From Romboutsia faecis (GTDB taxonomy: Bacteria; Bacillota; Clostridia; Peptostreptococcales; Peptostreptococcaceae), in assembly GCF_014323405.1 (NCBI RefSeq), contig NZ_JACRWE010000003.1, forward strand, positions 506,535-570,534: 64,000 nucleotides of DNA, in the 5' to 3' direction. The position numbers and the translations under genes are program-made. Under the pieces are notes generated by a model, which saw only the letters and a program-made list of their open reading frames with translations, did no database searches and was not told the DNA's origin. This document shows, one piece after another, positions 1-8,334 of the stretch (positions are counted from its first letter, which is position 1; every line of letters starts with the position of its first letter).

Positions 1-606
1 TGTTTCCATCATAGCTTGTGCTTGCGCTTGAGTATAGTAAGTTTCTTCAAGAACAATATCACATTCAGATAAAGTTTTTTCTATGTCTCCCTTTGTATAG
101 TTATGAGTAGAAACTATGTTTCTTTCTCTTTGCATGCCTATATCAAAGTTAGTATGTATCTCTTCTTCATGAACTATTACCTTATTATCTATTGCAGTTT
201 CAAAATCTATAACTGCATCTAATACTTCATATTCAACCTTTATCATTTTCATTGCTTTAATTGCTGTTTTTTCATCAACTGCTGCAACTATAGCAACTTC
301 ATCTCCTACGTATCTTACTCTATTTTCTAATATTAATCTATCATATGGAGATGGTTCTGGATAAGATTGTCCAGCTAGTGTAAATCTTTTATTAGGAACA
401 TCTTTGTATGTAAGTACGCACTCTACTCCAGGTACTAACATAGCTTTCGAAGTATCTATATTTTTTATTATTGCATTTGCATATGGGCTTCTTAATATTT
501 TAACTATCAATGCGTCCTTTGAAGATAAGTCATCAGTATATACAGGCTTACCTGTTGCTATTGCCATACCATCAGTTTTCGGTATACTTCTTCCTACGAA
601 ACTCAT
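1..606 (-). CDS. Xanthine dehydrogenase-type molybdopterin-binding large subunit, N-terminal 202 residues (runs off the left edge)
   Basis: This is the catalytic subunit of a molybdenum hydroxylase of the xanthine dehydrogenase/CO dehydrogenase family. It oxidises a purine or other N-heterocycle at the Mo centre and passes electrons to the 2Fe-2S and FAD partners encoded just upstream. The visible part starts MSFVGRSIPKTDG and carries the a/b hammerhead region typical of this family, including YTDDL, RSPYANA, VGDEVA and the stretch ending YTQAQAQAMMET. The ATG at 606 lies one base after the stop of the 2Fe-2S gene, so the two are translationally coupled. The Mo-binding part lies outside the window, so the substrate cannot be told. 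The YqeB/XdhC maturation genes at 39-41 kb suggest a selenium-dependent enzyme of purine breakdown (inference). Confidence 0.9.
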   Translation of the reverse strand, partial: MSFVGRSIPKTDGMAIATGKPVYTDDLSSKDALIVKILRSPYANAIIKNIDTSKAMLVPGVECVLTYKDVPNKRFTLAGQSYPEPSPYDRLILENRVRYVGDEVAIVAAVDEKTAIKAMKMIKVEYEVLDAVIDFETAIDNKVIVHEEEIHTNFDIGMQRERNIVSTHNYTKGDIEKTLSECDIVLEETYYTQAQAQAMMET

Positions 607-607
607 A

Positions 608-1057
608 TTATTTTACCCCCATATAAGTCTTTATTGCTCTTAATTGCCCCATATATCCTGTACATCTACATAGGTTACCTGTTAAGTAATGTTTTATTTC
701 TTCTTCGCTTGGATTTTCCAGCTCATTTTTCATAGCAAGTACAGTTATTATAAATCCTGGTGAACAGAATCCACACTGCTCAGCTCCTTCTGCTATTAAT
801 ATTCTAGCAAATTCATCAGATTCTTTTTCTAATCCTTCTATTGTAGTTATTTCTTTATTTAAAGCTCTAACTGTCAACGTAGCACATGATAAAGTTGGCT
901 TTTTATCTATCCATATTGAACAAAGTCCACAACAACCTGTATCACAACCTCTTTTTACACTTAAATTTCCAACTTTTCTAAGTGTATCTACTAAAAATTC
1001 ATCTGGCTCTATATCAATTTTATGTTTTTTACCATTAATCTTTAATTCTACTAACAT
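608..1057 (-). CDS. Molybdenum hydroxylase 2Fe-2S subunit (XDH/CoxS type)
   Basis: This is the small electron-transfer subunit, 149 aa, the normal length for the family. The N-terminal plant-type ferredoxin fold holds the first cluster with Cys38, Cys43, Cys46 and Cys58 (CDTGCCGLC then LSC). The C-terminal four-helix domain holds the second with Cys95, Cys98, Cys130 and Cys132 (CGFCSPG and CRC). All eight expected ligands are present, so both clusters should form. It passes electrons from the Mo centre to the FAD subunit in the cytoplasm. Its ATG overlaps the stop codon of the FAD gene by one base, and its own stop is one base before the large subunit, giving the order FAD, 2Fe-2S, Mo in one operon. 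Confidence 0.95.
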   Translation of the reverse strand: MLVELKINGKKHKIDIEPDEFLVDTLRKVGNLSVKRGCDTGCCGLCSIWIDKKPTLSCATLTVRALNKEITTIEGLEKESDEFARILIAEGAEQCGFCSPGFIITVLAMKNELENPSEEEIKHYLTGNLCRCTGYMGQLRAIKTYMGVK

Positions 1058-1845
1058 TACTTAACCTCCATTAATGCTCTCTTAACAAGTACCTTACTCA
1101 TTAAGGTTCTATATTCCTTAGATGCTCTCATATTAGTTCCAAATGCTAATTCTTCACTAACTATTTGAGATGCTTTTTCTATATTTTCATCACTTAGTTC
1201 ATTATTTGATAAAAATTCACTAGCTTTTACTGCAAGAGTAGCTATTTGTGGTCTTGCTCCTACGTAAATTTCTAATTTATTATCATATTTTGATACAGAT
1301 ACATTAAGTAATGCATAATCACTTTGAGCATTTCTTAAGCTTTTATATGTAGCTTTTACATCGTTTTTCTTTATATAAATTTTAGTTAGTAAATCTTTTT
1401 CATATTCTTTATTTAAAAAATCACAAAGTTTTATTCTTCCTGCATTTACTAACTCTACTTCTGTACCTAATGCAAGTAGAGCTACTATTAAATCAGAAAA
1501 ACCAAATTTAGAGAAGATAGTTCCTCCAACAGTTACTACATTTCTAAATTGAACTCCTATTATGTCTTTCACAGAATCTTTTATTATGCTACCAAAGTTA
1601 CTTTCTATAACTTCACTAGTTTCTAAGCTTCTGAATGTAGTCATAGCACCTATTTCTATATATTCTTCCTCTTCTTTTATATAGTCTAAGTTTAGCTGTG
1701 ATAATTCAACAGCTGTGCCTATTCTTTTACTTCCCATCCTTAACCAAGCACTTCCACCGATAACTTGATTATTTTTTCTTTTAGTCAATATTGAGTATGC
1801 TTCTTCAACTGTAGTCGGTTGAACTATATCCATAACTGTAAACAT
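1057..1845 (-). CDS. Molybdenum hydroxylase FAD-binding subunit (XDH/CoxM type)
   Basis: This 262-aa flavoprotein subunit takes electrons from the 2Fe-2S subunit and gives them to the final acceptor. The two FAD-binding loops of the family are visible: VIGGSAWLRMG near residue 28, in the place of the usual AGGT loop, and TVGGTIF near residue 106. The C-terminal CO dehydrogenase flavoprotein domain (VGARPQIA onward) is complete. It is the first gene of the operon, with a GGGAGG site six bases before the ATG at 1845. The first FAD loop departs slightly from the consensus. The 140 bases upstream are pure AT-rich leader in which I see no riboswitch. Confidence 0.92.
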   Translation of the reverse strand: MFTVMDIVQPTTVEEAYSILTKRKNNQVIGGSAWLRMGSKRIGTAVELSQLNLDYIKEEEEYIEIGAMTTFRSLETSEVIESNFGSIIKDSVKDIIGVQFRNVVTVGGTIFSKFGFSDLIVALLALGTEVELVNAGRIKLCDFLNKEYEKDLLTKIYIKKNDVKATYKSLRNAQSDYALLNVSVSKYDNKLEIYVGARPQIATLAVKASEFLSNNELSDENIEKASQIVSEELAFGTNMRASKEYRTLMSKVLVKRALMEVK

Positions 1846-1985
1846 ACTTTTCCTCCCTAATTATATGATATTTCTTTTAATCATTCTAAATTATACCATA
1901 TTTCTTTTTTATATGACAGTAAAATTCGTATTAAACATTATATTTTTTATTAATAATATATATATGTACGTATTTATATGAATAA

Positions 1986-2030
1986 ATATCAAGGGTATAC
2001 CTTATATAAATTTAGATATACCCTCGATAT
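1986..2030 (-). terminator. Terminator after the CPA1 antiporter
   Basis: Arms of 14 bases (ATATCAAGGGTATA at 1986-1999 and its near complement at 2017-2030, one mismatch) form a hairpin just after the stop at 2033. Read on the minus strand it is followed by a short T-rich stretch. Confidence 0.7.
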
Positions 2031-2032
2031 TT

Positions 2033-3292
2033 TTATACTTCTTCTTTTTCTTTAATTTCTTCAGACTCTAATAATCCTAATTTTTTCGCTACTAGTTTTG
2101 TGCTACTACCTTGAACTATTAGAGTTAATAATATAGTCATAAATACCACTGAAGAAATAATTTCATGGCCTGGAATCTTCATAGCAGTTATAATACCACA
2201 AAGAGCTGCAGGTATTACACCTGTTTCTCTTACCCACATCATAAAAAGTATTTCTCTTTTATTCCATTTTGCTTTTTTATCAAAAATAGTGCATACGAAA
2301 ACAGCTATTGGTCTAGCTATAAATACTAATCCTAATACACATATTATAGATGGTACTAAGTATTTTCCTAATATACTCAAATCTACTTGTGTCCCAAGAA
2401 TAATAAATATAGACATTCTACAAATAGTACCTAATGTTTCTACTACATGACAATCAGCATCATAACATTTTTGACTTAACCATAATTTAAAGTTCTTTTT
2501 ATTACCAGTAATTATTCCAACAATAAAACAAGACATATAACCACTGCCACCAAGCTTAGTAGACAGTTCATATGCTATTATTACTGATAAGATAGACACT
2601 ATTGGAGTATAATCCTTAAATACTCCATAGGGCTTATCATTCACTAATGCTAACAATAAAATACCTGTAATTACACCAACTAGTACACCTACGACCACCA
2701 TAATCATTAATTCATATAAGTTTTCTTGTAATGAAAATTTTCCTGATAAGATAATTGCTAAAACAGCAGATGTTAAAATAGCTCCTGTTGCATCATTGAA
2801 TGCAGATTCACTTATTACAGTTTGTTTTACTTTTTTATCTATCCTTATACTATTGAAAATAGGAACTAAAGTTGCTGGGTCTGTCGATGCTATAATAGAA
2901 CCAATAAGTAGGGCTGTAATTGCACTAGTATTAAATGTTAATCCTATAATTTTTTGCATAACAAATGCCGAAATCAAAACACCTAAACTAGATAATAAAA
3001 ATACTGATATTCTTACATTTTTTAAAACCTTTAAACTTATTTCCTTTCCACCTAAATACAAAATAAAGGCTGATCCAAATGTAAGTATTAGCTGATTTTC
3101 AACTTGATACTGGCTTATATCAATAAATTTAAAAACTGATGGCCCAATGAATATTCCTGCAAGTAAAAATAATACTACATCTGGTACTCTTATCATTTCA
3201 CTTATTTTACTGCAAATAATACCAGTCATAGCAACTACTGCAAAAATAATTAATAAGTTGTTACAAGCTATAGCATGTATTGACGATTCCAT
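2033..3292 (-). CDS. Na+/H+ antiporter, CPA1 (NhaP-like) family
   Basis: This 419-aa integral membrane protein has about 12 hydrophobic segments and exchanges Na+ or K+ for protons across the cell membrane. Family landmarks are ASTDPATLVPIF near residue 135 and the ESAFNDATGA segment near residue 161, where the Asn-Asp pair is the ion-binding motif of electroneutral CPA1 exchangers. The end is a short acidic tail (SEEIKEKEEV), with no TrkA-C domain. It stands alone, with its own terminator. Nothing seen in the leader suggests an ion riboswitch. Whether it carries sodium or potassium cannot be read from the sequence. Confidence 0.85.
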   Translation of the reverse strand: MESSIHAIACNNLLIIFAVVAMTGIICSKISEMIRVPDVVLFLLAGIFIGPSVFKFIDISQYQVENQLILTFGSAFILYLGGKEISLKVLKNVRISVFLLSSLGVLISAFVMQKIIGLTFNTSAITALLIGSIIASTDPATLVPIFNSIRIDKKVKQTVISESAFNDATGAILTSAVLAIILSGKFSLQENLYELMIMVVVGVLVGVITGILLLALVNDKPYGVFKDYTPIVSILSVIIAYELSTKLGGSGYMSCFIVGIITGNKKNFKLWLSQKCYDADCHVVETLGTICRMSIFIILGTQVDLSILGKYLVPSIICVLGLVFIARPIAVFVCTIFDKKAKWNKREILFMMWVRETGVIPAALCGIITAMKIPGHEIISSVVFMTILLTLIVQGSSTKLVAKKLGLLESEEIKEKEEV

Positions 3293-3409
3293 AATAGCAT
3301 CTCCTTTAATTATATTTTCTAATTATTATATTAAATAGTTTTATTTTTGATATATTTTTTAATTTAAATTTAACATATCAATAATAATATAATAAAAATT
3401 CCCAACAAA

Positions 3410-3463
3410 AAAGCTGAATTTAAATACAAGAATTCTTTTATTCCTTTATTCAAATTCAGCTTT
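3410..3463 (-). terminator. Terminator after the purine permease
   Basis: Perfect 12-base arms AAAGCTGAATTT at 3410-3421 and their complement at 3452-3463. The minus-strand transcript runs into TTTTTTG directly after the stem. It lies 15 bases past the permease stop. Confidence 0.85.
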
Positions 3464-3477
3464 GTCCCTTTATGTAA

Positions 3478-4806
3478 TTAACAAACCTTTATATTTTTTT
3501 CACTTACTTTTACTTCTTCTATATCTTTTGGTAATATTAAATTTAAAATTGTAGCTATAACAAAAGTCATTATTATCCCATTTTGTGCAAATATATTAGA
3601 AACCCAAGTTGGCATTTGATCTAATACCTCAGGTACATTCCCTATTCCAACACCTATTCCTATCGCTAGTGCTATAATTAGTCCATTTCTTCCATCTATT
3701 CTTTCTCTTGCTAATGATTGCAGTCCACTAACAAAAATCATTGCAAACATTATTACTGCTGCCCCACCTAATACAGATTGTGGCATTACAGAAAATACTG
3801 CACTTAATTTTGGACAAAACCCACACAGTATTAAGAATATTGCACCTGTCATTATAACAAACTTATTTACTACTTTTGTAACAGCAACAAGCCCTACGTT
3901 TTGGCTAAAAGAAGTATTTGGTAATATACCAAATATAGAACCTATAAAACTTGCTACACCATCTGCAACTACACCACCTGATAATTCACTATCTGTAGCT
4001 TCTCTATCAAGCCCTCCATTTGCTATTGCTGATATATCTCCTATTGTTTCAACTGTTGTAGCTATAAACATTATTGTCATTGCTATTATTGCTTCTATAT
4101 TAAATTCTAAACCTACAGCAAAAGGTTTTGGTAAGCTTATCCATGCTGCTTCCTTAACTTGTGTAAAATCAACCATTCCTAATGTTATAGATAATATATA
4201 TCCTATTATGATTCCTATTAAAATTGATGATTCACCTAAAAATCCTTTAAATTGTTTTAATATTAAAATAGATATTATTACTGTTGTTCCTAATAATAAA
4301 TGTTGCCAACTACCAAAATCACTTGCTCCTGCTCCACCACCAAAGTATTTAATACCTACTGGTAATAATGATAATCCTATAGATACAACTACTAGACTTG
4401 TAACAATCGGTGGGAATAATTTTTTAAGTGGCTTTATAAAAAATCCTAAAAACATTTCTATGATTGAACCTACTAACGCAGCACCAAGTATTGAACCATA
4501 TCCATATTGAGCACCTATTGCCTTCGCAGTTCCAATAAAACCTGAACTTGTCCCCATTACTATAGGCAATCCTGCTCCTACTTTAAATACTGGATATAAT
4601 TGAATTAATGTTGCTATACCTGCTATAAACATTGAGTTCTGTATTAACATTGTTTTGGTTTCTATTGGCATTTGTAACATTCCACTAATTATTATTAATG
4701 GTGATATATTACCTAAAAACATTGCTAATACATGCTGTATGCCAAGAGGAATTGCTTTGCTTAGTGCAACCCTTCCTTCTAATTCATAAACTGATCCTTG
4801 CTTCAT
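3478..4806 (-). CDS. NCS2 family xanthine/uric acid-type permease
   Basis: This 442-aa nucleobase:proton or sodium symporter of the NCS2 (nucleobase-ascorbate) family has 12-14 membrane segments. The signature loop reads PNTSFSQNVGLVAVTKV near residue 300, and TSFSQNVG is the xanthine/urate form, as opposed to the uracil form that has TYGENIG. The conserved acidic residue in the ATTVETIGD helix is present. Transport of xanthine or urate would feed the hydroxylase operon located 1.6 kb away. It is a single-gene transcript with a terminator at 3410-3463 and a long leader of more than 200 bases, discussed separately. Exact substrate is inferred from the motif only. Confidence 0.88.
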   Translation of the reverse strand: MKQGSVYELEGRVALSKAIPLGIQHVLAMFLGNISPLIIISGMLQMPIETKTMLIQNSMFIAGIATLIQLYPVFKVGAGLPIVMGTSSGFIGTAKAIGAQYGYGSILGAALVGSIIEMFLGFFIKPLKKLFPPIVTSLVVVSIGLSLLPVGIKYFGGGAGASDFGSWQHLLLGTTVIISILILKQFKGFLGESSILIGIIIGYILSITLGMVDFTQVKEAAWISLPKPFAVGLEFNIEAIIAMTIMFIATTVETIGDISAIANGGLDREATDSELSGGVVADGVASFIGSIFGILPNTSFSQNVGLVAVTKVVNKFVIMTGAIFLILCGFCPKLSAVFSVMPQSVLGGAAVIMFAMIFVSGLQSLARERIDGRNGLIIALAIGIGVGIGNVPEVLDQMPTWVSNIFAQNGIIMTFVIATILNLILPKDIEEVKVSEKNIKVC

Positions 4807-5149
4807 TTTACATCCCCCTACATATTTATAATCTTAGATTTTACATTTACTTTTTTTATATTATCATATAAAAAAATATTTTTCTATATTTTTCCGTATT
4901 TTTTTTATATTTACACGAAAATCATTCGGCATTTTTCATATTTTAAATAGTTTTATCTTTTTTTAGTTCAATATAATTATAAAAATCCCATTTTCCTGAT
5001 ATACAAATATAGACGAAATACTCTATATTGACAGAGACTCCATCTACTGATTAAACGAGTTAAACGAGGTATTTTTAAAACATTTAAAGTTTAGTAATTT
5101 GAATTACATATATAAATAACTTAGATCATTTTTAACCCCTTGTTATATA
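4807..5149 (-). other. Leader region of the purine permease with an imperfect riboswitch-like fold
   Basis: There is no gene in this 343-base stretch. On the minus strand, bases 5075 to 5010 contain AAATAC..CTCG closing on GAGTATTT with the direct repeat CTCGTTTAA inside. The closing stem recalls a purine-riboswitch P1, but the conserved core of that class is missing. The rest is AT-rich, with no clear terminator before the gene. Confidence 0.3.
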
Positions 5150-5181
5150 AAAATAGGTGAATCTCTCGATACACCTATTTT
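5150..5181 (-). terminator. Terminator of the two small genes at 5.2-5.6 kb
   Basis: Stem AAAATAGGTG (5150-5159) with its complement at 5172-5181, followed on the minus strand by TTATATAAC. It directly follows the stop codon at 5189. Confidence 0.7.
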
Positions 5182-5188
5182 CTAATCT

Positions 5189-5356
5189 CTAATATCTATT
5201 TTCTTTAATTCTTTCTTCCATTTCTTCTTTTGTTTCTTCTTGAATATTTGCATTTATTACAATATCATTGATAGAGGAACTAGCACGAAGTACATCTTTG
5301 GTATACTCAAGTGCATTGCTATAATGTCCATTACTAAATCTGCTATCATTACTCAT
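5189..5356 (-). CDS. Small hypothetical protein, 55 aa
   Basis: This is a short gene whose start is decided by GAGGAG eight bases before the ATG at 5356. The protein begins MSNDSRFSNGHYSNALEY and ends in a charged helix rich in Glu and Lys (EETKEEMEERIKENRY). It has no membrane segment, signal peptide or cysteine. It lies 28 bases downstream of another small gene and shares its terminator, so the two form a bicistronic unit. I do not recognise the family. Size and composition would fit a sporulation-related or regulatory peptide, but that is a guess. Confidence 0.7.
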   Translation of the reverse strand: MSNDSRFSNGHYSNALEYTKDVLRASSSINDIVINANIQEETKEEMEERIKENRY

Positions 5357-5384
5357 GTGTATCACTCCTCTACATAATTTTTAT

Positions 5385-5561
5385 CTAGCAAGGAGGAAAG
5401 CGTCTTTTTCTTGCTAACCTATCTCCTAAAACTTCTGCAACCTTTTTATTAGTTGAGATCTCCTTTGCTATTTCCATTTTATTGTCATGTTCTTTTAGAA
5501 GTTTTTTTATTGTTTCATTGTTATCTAATTCTTCTCTTTCATTGTTATTTTTATTGTCCAT
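5385..5561 (-). CDS. Small hypothetical protein, 58 aa, basic C-terminus
   Basis: This is the first gene of a two-gene small-protein unit. AAGGAAG lies nine bases before the ATG at 5561. The protein starts with an Asn/Glu-rich stretch (MDNKNNNEREELDNN), continues as an amphipathic helix and ends with the strongly basic RLARKRRFPPC, so it could bind nucleic acid or a membrane surface. The final residue is the only cysteine. I do not recognise it. The clear ribosome binding site, shared terminator and ordinary codon use argue that it is a real gene. Confidence 0.65.
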   Translation of the reverse strand: MDNKNNNEREELDNNETIKKLLKEHDNKMEIAKEISTNKKVAEVLGDRLARKRRFPPC

Positions 5562-5733
5562 TAATATCTTCCTTTCATAATATTTGCTTATAACTATAAA
5601 TTGTCCATATTATTTTCTTTTACAACTATAAGTTTTTTCTATTTTTTATAAATTATTTTTAATAATCCTATTATTTATTGTTATATATTTTGAATTTTTT
5701 TAATCATAAAAATATAATTTTGTATAAAAAATA

Positions 5734-5770
5734 AAACAAGGTAAATAATAATATAATTATCACCTTGTTT
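5734..5770 (-). terminator. Terminator after the ABC permease
   Basis: Stem AAACAAGGT (5734-5742) with its complement at 5762-5770. The minus-strand tail is T-rich (TTTTATTTTTTATAC). It starts nine bases after the permease stop at 5779. Confidence 0.8.
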
Positions 5771-5778
5771 ATTTTAAT

Positions 5779-7374
5779 TTAAAGTTTTTTAAAGATTTCT
5801 ATACCTTTAGTTTTTATTAAATTCCATAATATTAAAGTTATTACTAACGTTATAATAACTGCTATACTTAAGAATATGTTTAAATTTAGTACACTAAATT
5901 TAAAATATATAAATGCATAAGCAGCAATATATAAAACAGAAATTAGCATTACTGCAATCATAGAAAAGCTTCTTTTTACTACTGCTATTTCATTCTTCCA
6001 ATCAAAATTAGGATATAATAGATTCAAAAATAATCCTAATATTGCCACTAATAGTTCCATTGAGATTATTACTAAACTTCCTGTAAGTGTAAAATTAAAG
6101 TCAAATTTCATTCTTAAACTTATTAAAATAAAGCAAATTATACTTATAGGTATTGTGATAAGTAAATTTAAACCTATTTTACCTTTAAATATATCTATTT
6201 CTTTTATAGGCAATGATTTTATTATCCATAAATTTTTGCCTTCTATAGATATCGAACAATAAGTAGTGCAACTTGTTATTATACAAAATAATATAATACC
6301 TAACAATTGAATTTTTATAAAAGTAAAATCTAGATTCAATTGAAGTAAATCTGATGCCTTGTCTGCTCCAAGTATCACTAAACTTATAGAAAATATACTT
6401 AGTAAAACCATTCCTATAGATGAATTTAGTACGTATATATAAGAAGAAAAATATCTCTTAATTTCTTTTTGTAGTAAGGCTTCAATTATATTATAAGTTT
6501 TTAATTCTGTAGCTTCGTATTTTTTAGTCTTATAACTTTCATTCATTCTAGAATTTATAAGTTTAAATTGTTTTGAAAATAAATTTACAAATATTAGAAA
6601 TAACCCTAATGATAATCCAATAAATTTAATAACTGATAAAAAATTATTATTTGTTAAACCATCTATAAAGTAATAAGATAAAAAGTATACTTTCTTTACA
6701 GCTTCATTTATTGAAGTACTATTTACCAGTATTGATTTTCCTATCTCCTCCATTTGAGTAACAAGTAACATATACGCTACAAGTAATATTATACTTCCTA
6801 TTATTAATATTGCATTCTTATATTTAAGCTTTGATGATATATTTCCTAAAAAGAATGAAATAATTGATGATATTATCATAGGAATTAATGGTGTACATAA
6901 GAACATTAATATTAAATTGATATAGAAAAATATACTTACATTAACTTTCATTAAGTACACTATTGCTGGAATTAATATAATTGGTGCTGTAAATAAGTAA
7001 TTAGATATTAACAACATAAATATTTTACTTATTAGTATTGTTGATTCCTTTAATGGAAGACTTATTAACATTTCAAAATCCTTAGCTTCAAATAGATATG
7101 ATGAAGATTTATATAGTGTAGTAAATAAGCTAAATAATACAGCTCCTACAAAACCTATTAGAAGTAATAAATCCATTTGATTATATAGAATTAATAAATC
7201 ACTTACATCTAAGCATAATTTAAAAATACCATATATCAAGTATCCTATAAGAACTATGGAACCAGCTATAATTGTTAGTATCTTATTTCTTTCTTTCGAG
7301 TTTAAATTTTTTACTTTATTTAAACCAAATTCGTTTATTATATTAGTATTTATTAATAATCCTAAATTACTCAT
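5779..7374 (-). CDS. ABC transporter permease, ABC-2-like, 12 or so membrane segments
   Basis: This 531-aa polytopic membrane protein is the partner of the ATPase encoded just upstream. Hydrophobic segments are spread over the whole length in two halves separated by a charged loop near residues 270-310 (NSRMNESYKTKKYE). This layout is seen in exporters related to the EcsB/YhaP and antibiotic or peptide export permeases of Firmicutes. The ATG at 7374 overlaps the end of the ATPase gene by eight bases (ATGAGTAA), so translation is coupled. A TTG six bases further upstream is a possible alternative start. Substrate unknown. There is no nearby biosynthetic gene, so a self-made antibiotic is not suggested. 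Confidence 0.8.
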   Translation of the reverse strand: MSNLGLLINTNIINEFGLNKVKNLNSKERNKILTIIAGSIVLIGYLIYGIFKLCLDVSDLLILYNQMDLLLLIGFVGAVLFSLFTTLYKSSSYLFEAKDFEMLISLPLKESTILISKIFMLLISNYLFTAPIILIPAIVYLMKVNVSIFFYINLILMFLCTPLIPMIISSIISFFLGNISSKLKYKNAILIIGSIILLVAYMLLVTQMEEIGKSILVNSTSINEAVKKVYFLSYYFIDGLTNNNFLSVIKFIGLSLGLFLIFVNLFSKQFKLINSRMNESYKTKKYEATELKTYNIIEALLQKEIKRYFSSYIYVLNSSIGMVLLSIFSISLVILGADKASDLLQLNLDFTFIKIQLLGIILFCIITSCTTYCSISIEGKNLWIIKSLPIKEIDIFKGKIGLNLLITIPISIICFILISLRMKFDFNFTLTGSLVIISMELLVAILGLFLNLLYPNFDWKNEIAVVKRSFSMIAVMLISVLYIAAYAFIYFKFSVLNLNIFLSIAVIITLVITLILWNLIKTKGIEIFKKL

Positions 7375-8080
7375 TTTCAATCAACTCCATAAATAGACTT
7401 TCAAGACTTTTATTACCTTTTACATCATCAGTATTTCCTGTAGTTATAAGCTTTCCACCTTTTATTATTGCTATCTTATTACAAATTTTTTCAGCTACAT
7501 CAAGTACATGAGTTGAAAAGAATATAGCTCCACCTTTTGAACAAAACTCATTCATAATTTCCTTTAAGGTAAATGCAGCCTTTGGATCAAGTCCTACAAA
7601 AGGTTCATCTAAAATTAAAATTTTAGGACTATGAATTAACGCAGATATTATAGCTAATTTTTGCTTCATTCCATGAGAATAAGAACTTATCATATCTCCT
7701 AAGCTATCCTTTATTTCAAATCTATCTGCATAGTAATGTATTAAATCTTCTCTTTCTTTTTTATTAACATTAAAAATATTTGCTATAAAGTTAAGATACT
7801 GTATTGCAGTTAAAGAATCATATAAATCTGGATTATCAGGAATATAAGCCATATCCTTTTTACACTCTATAGGTTTTTTCTTAATACTTTTAGAATTAAC
7901 TAAAATCTCACCTTCTTCAAAATCATGGATTCCTACTATACACTTTATAGTCGTAGTTTTACCAGCACCGTTGTGGCCAATAAATCCAAATATATCTCCT
8001 TCTTTAATTTCAAAACTTATATTATCAATTGCCTTGCCATTATTCTTATAAGATTTTGAAAGATTTTTTATACTTAACAT
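7367..8080 (-). CDS. ABC transporter ATP-binding protein
   Basis: This 237-aa ATPase drives the ABC-2 permease downstream. All nucleotide-binding motifs are visible: Walker A GHNGAGKTTT near residue 36, signature SYSHGMKQKL near residue 130, Walker B ILILDEPFVGLD near residue 150 and the H-loop in STHV. The start at 8080 is chosen because GGAGGG sits four bases ahead. The reading frame is open further upstream, but that extension lies across the promoter and operator-like palindrome. It is the first gene of a two-gene operon. Confidence 0.9.
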   Translation of the reverse strand: MLSIKNLSKSYKNNGKAIDNISFEIKEGDIFGFIGHNGAGKTTTIKCIVGIHDFEEGEILVNSKSIKKKPIECKKDMAYIPDNPDLYDSLTAIQYLNFIANIFNVNKKEREDLIHYYADRFEIKDSLGDMISSYSHGMKQKLAIISALIHSPKILILDEPFVGLDPKAAFTLKEIMNEFCSKGGAIFFSTHVLDVAEKICNKIAIIKGGKLITTGNTDDVKGNKSLESLFMELIENE

Positions 8081-8108
8081 ATTACCCTCCACCATTATAT
8101 ATTTTATA

Positions 8109-8133
8109 TTTGTTATATATAATATATAACAAA
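8109..8133. promoter_or_regulatory. 25-bp perfect palindrome over the ABC operon promoter
   Basis: Two 12-base arms (TTTGTTATATAT and its exact complement) flank one central base. The site covers the -10 hexamer and start-site region of the operon. This is the usual geometry of a repressor operator, for example for GntR/YtrA-type regulators of ABC exporters. No regulator gene is adjacent. Confidence 0.6.
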
Positions 8134-8149
8134 CGAACAATAAGTGCAA
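8121..8149 (-). promoter_or_regulatory. Promoter of the ABC transporter operon
   Basis: On the minus strand TTGCAC (8144-8149) and TATATT (8121-8126) are 17 bases apart, a good vegetative promoter. The -10 lies within the palindrome at 8109-8133. Confidence 0.55.
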
Positions 8150-8191
8150 TATTTTTTATTATTTTTACCTCTTTAAAATTTAAATATTAAA

Positions 8192-8334
8192 TAAGGGACT
8201 TTTAGGATAGTTTTGAATCAAAAGCAAAGGCTTGATAGAATAATTCTACTATACTTGAGGCATTTTTATAGCTACAAGTAATAGAATTATTTATCAAGCC
8301 CACGCTACTATTAAAACTCTCTAAAAGTCCCTTA
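8192..8334 (-). terminator. Long nested inverted repeat ending the lactate dehydrogenase gene
   Basis: A 143-base structure. The outer stem is 14 perfect pairs (TAAGGGACTTTTAG at 8192-8205, complement at 8321-8334). The inner stem is about 19 pairs (GGCTTGATAGAATAATTCTA at 8229-8248 against 8282-8300, one bulge). The outer arm includes the ldh stop codon at 8332. It is far larger than a normal terminator and resembles the element at 36468-36615. Confidence 0.7.

Noticed and set aside
1..1845. The three hydroxylase genes as a frameshifted single xanthine dehydrogenase
   Set aside because: Separate 2Fe-2S, FAD and Mo subunits are the normal clostridial arrangement, each with its own start and stop.
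4811..4980. Hairpin near the permease start as a riboswitch terminator
   Set aside because: The only stem (CGAA/TTCG) is four pairs long and not followed by a clean T run, so a terminator is not supported.
8081..8149. N-terminal extension of the ABC ATPase
   Set aside because: It runs over the promoter and palindrome, and GGAGGG fixes the start at 8080.
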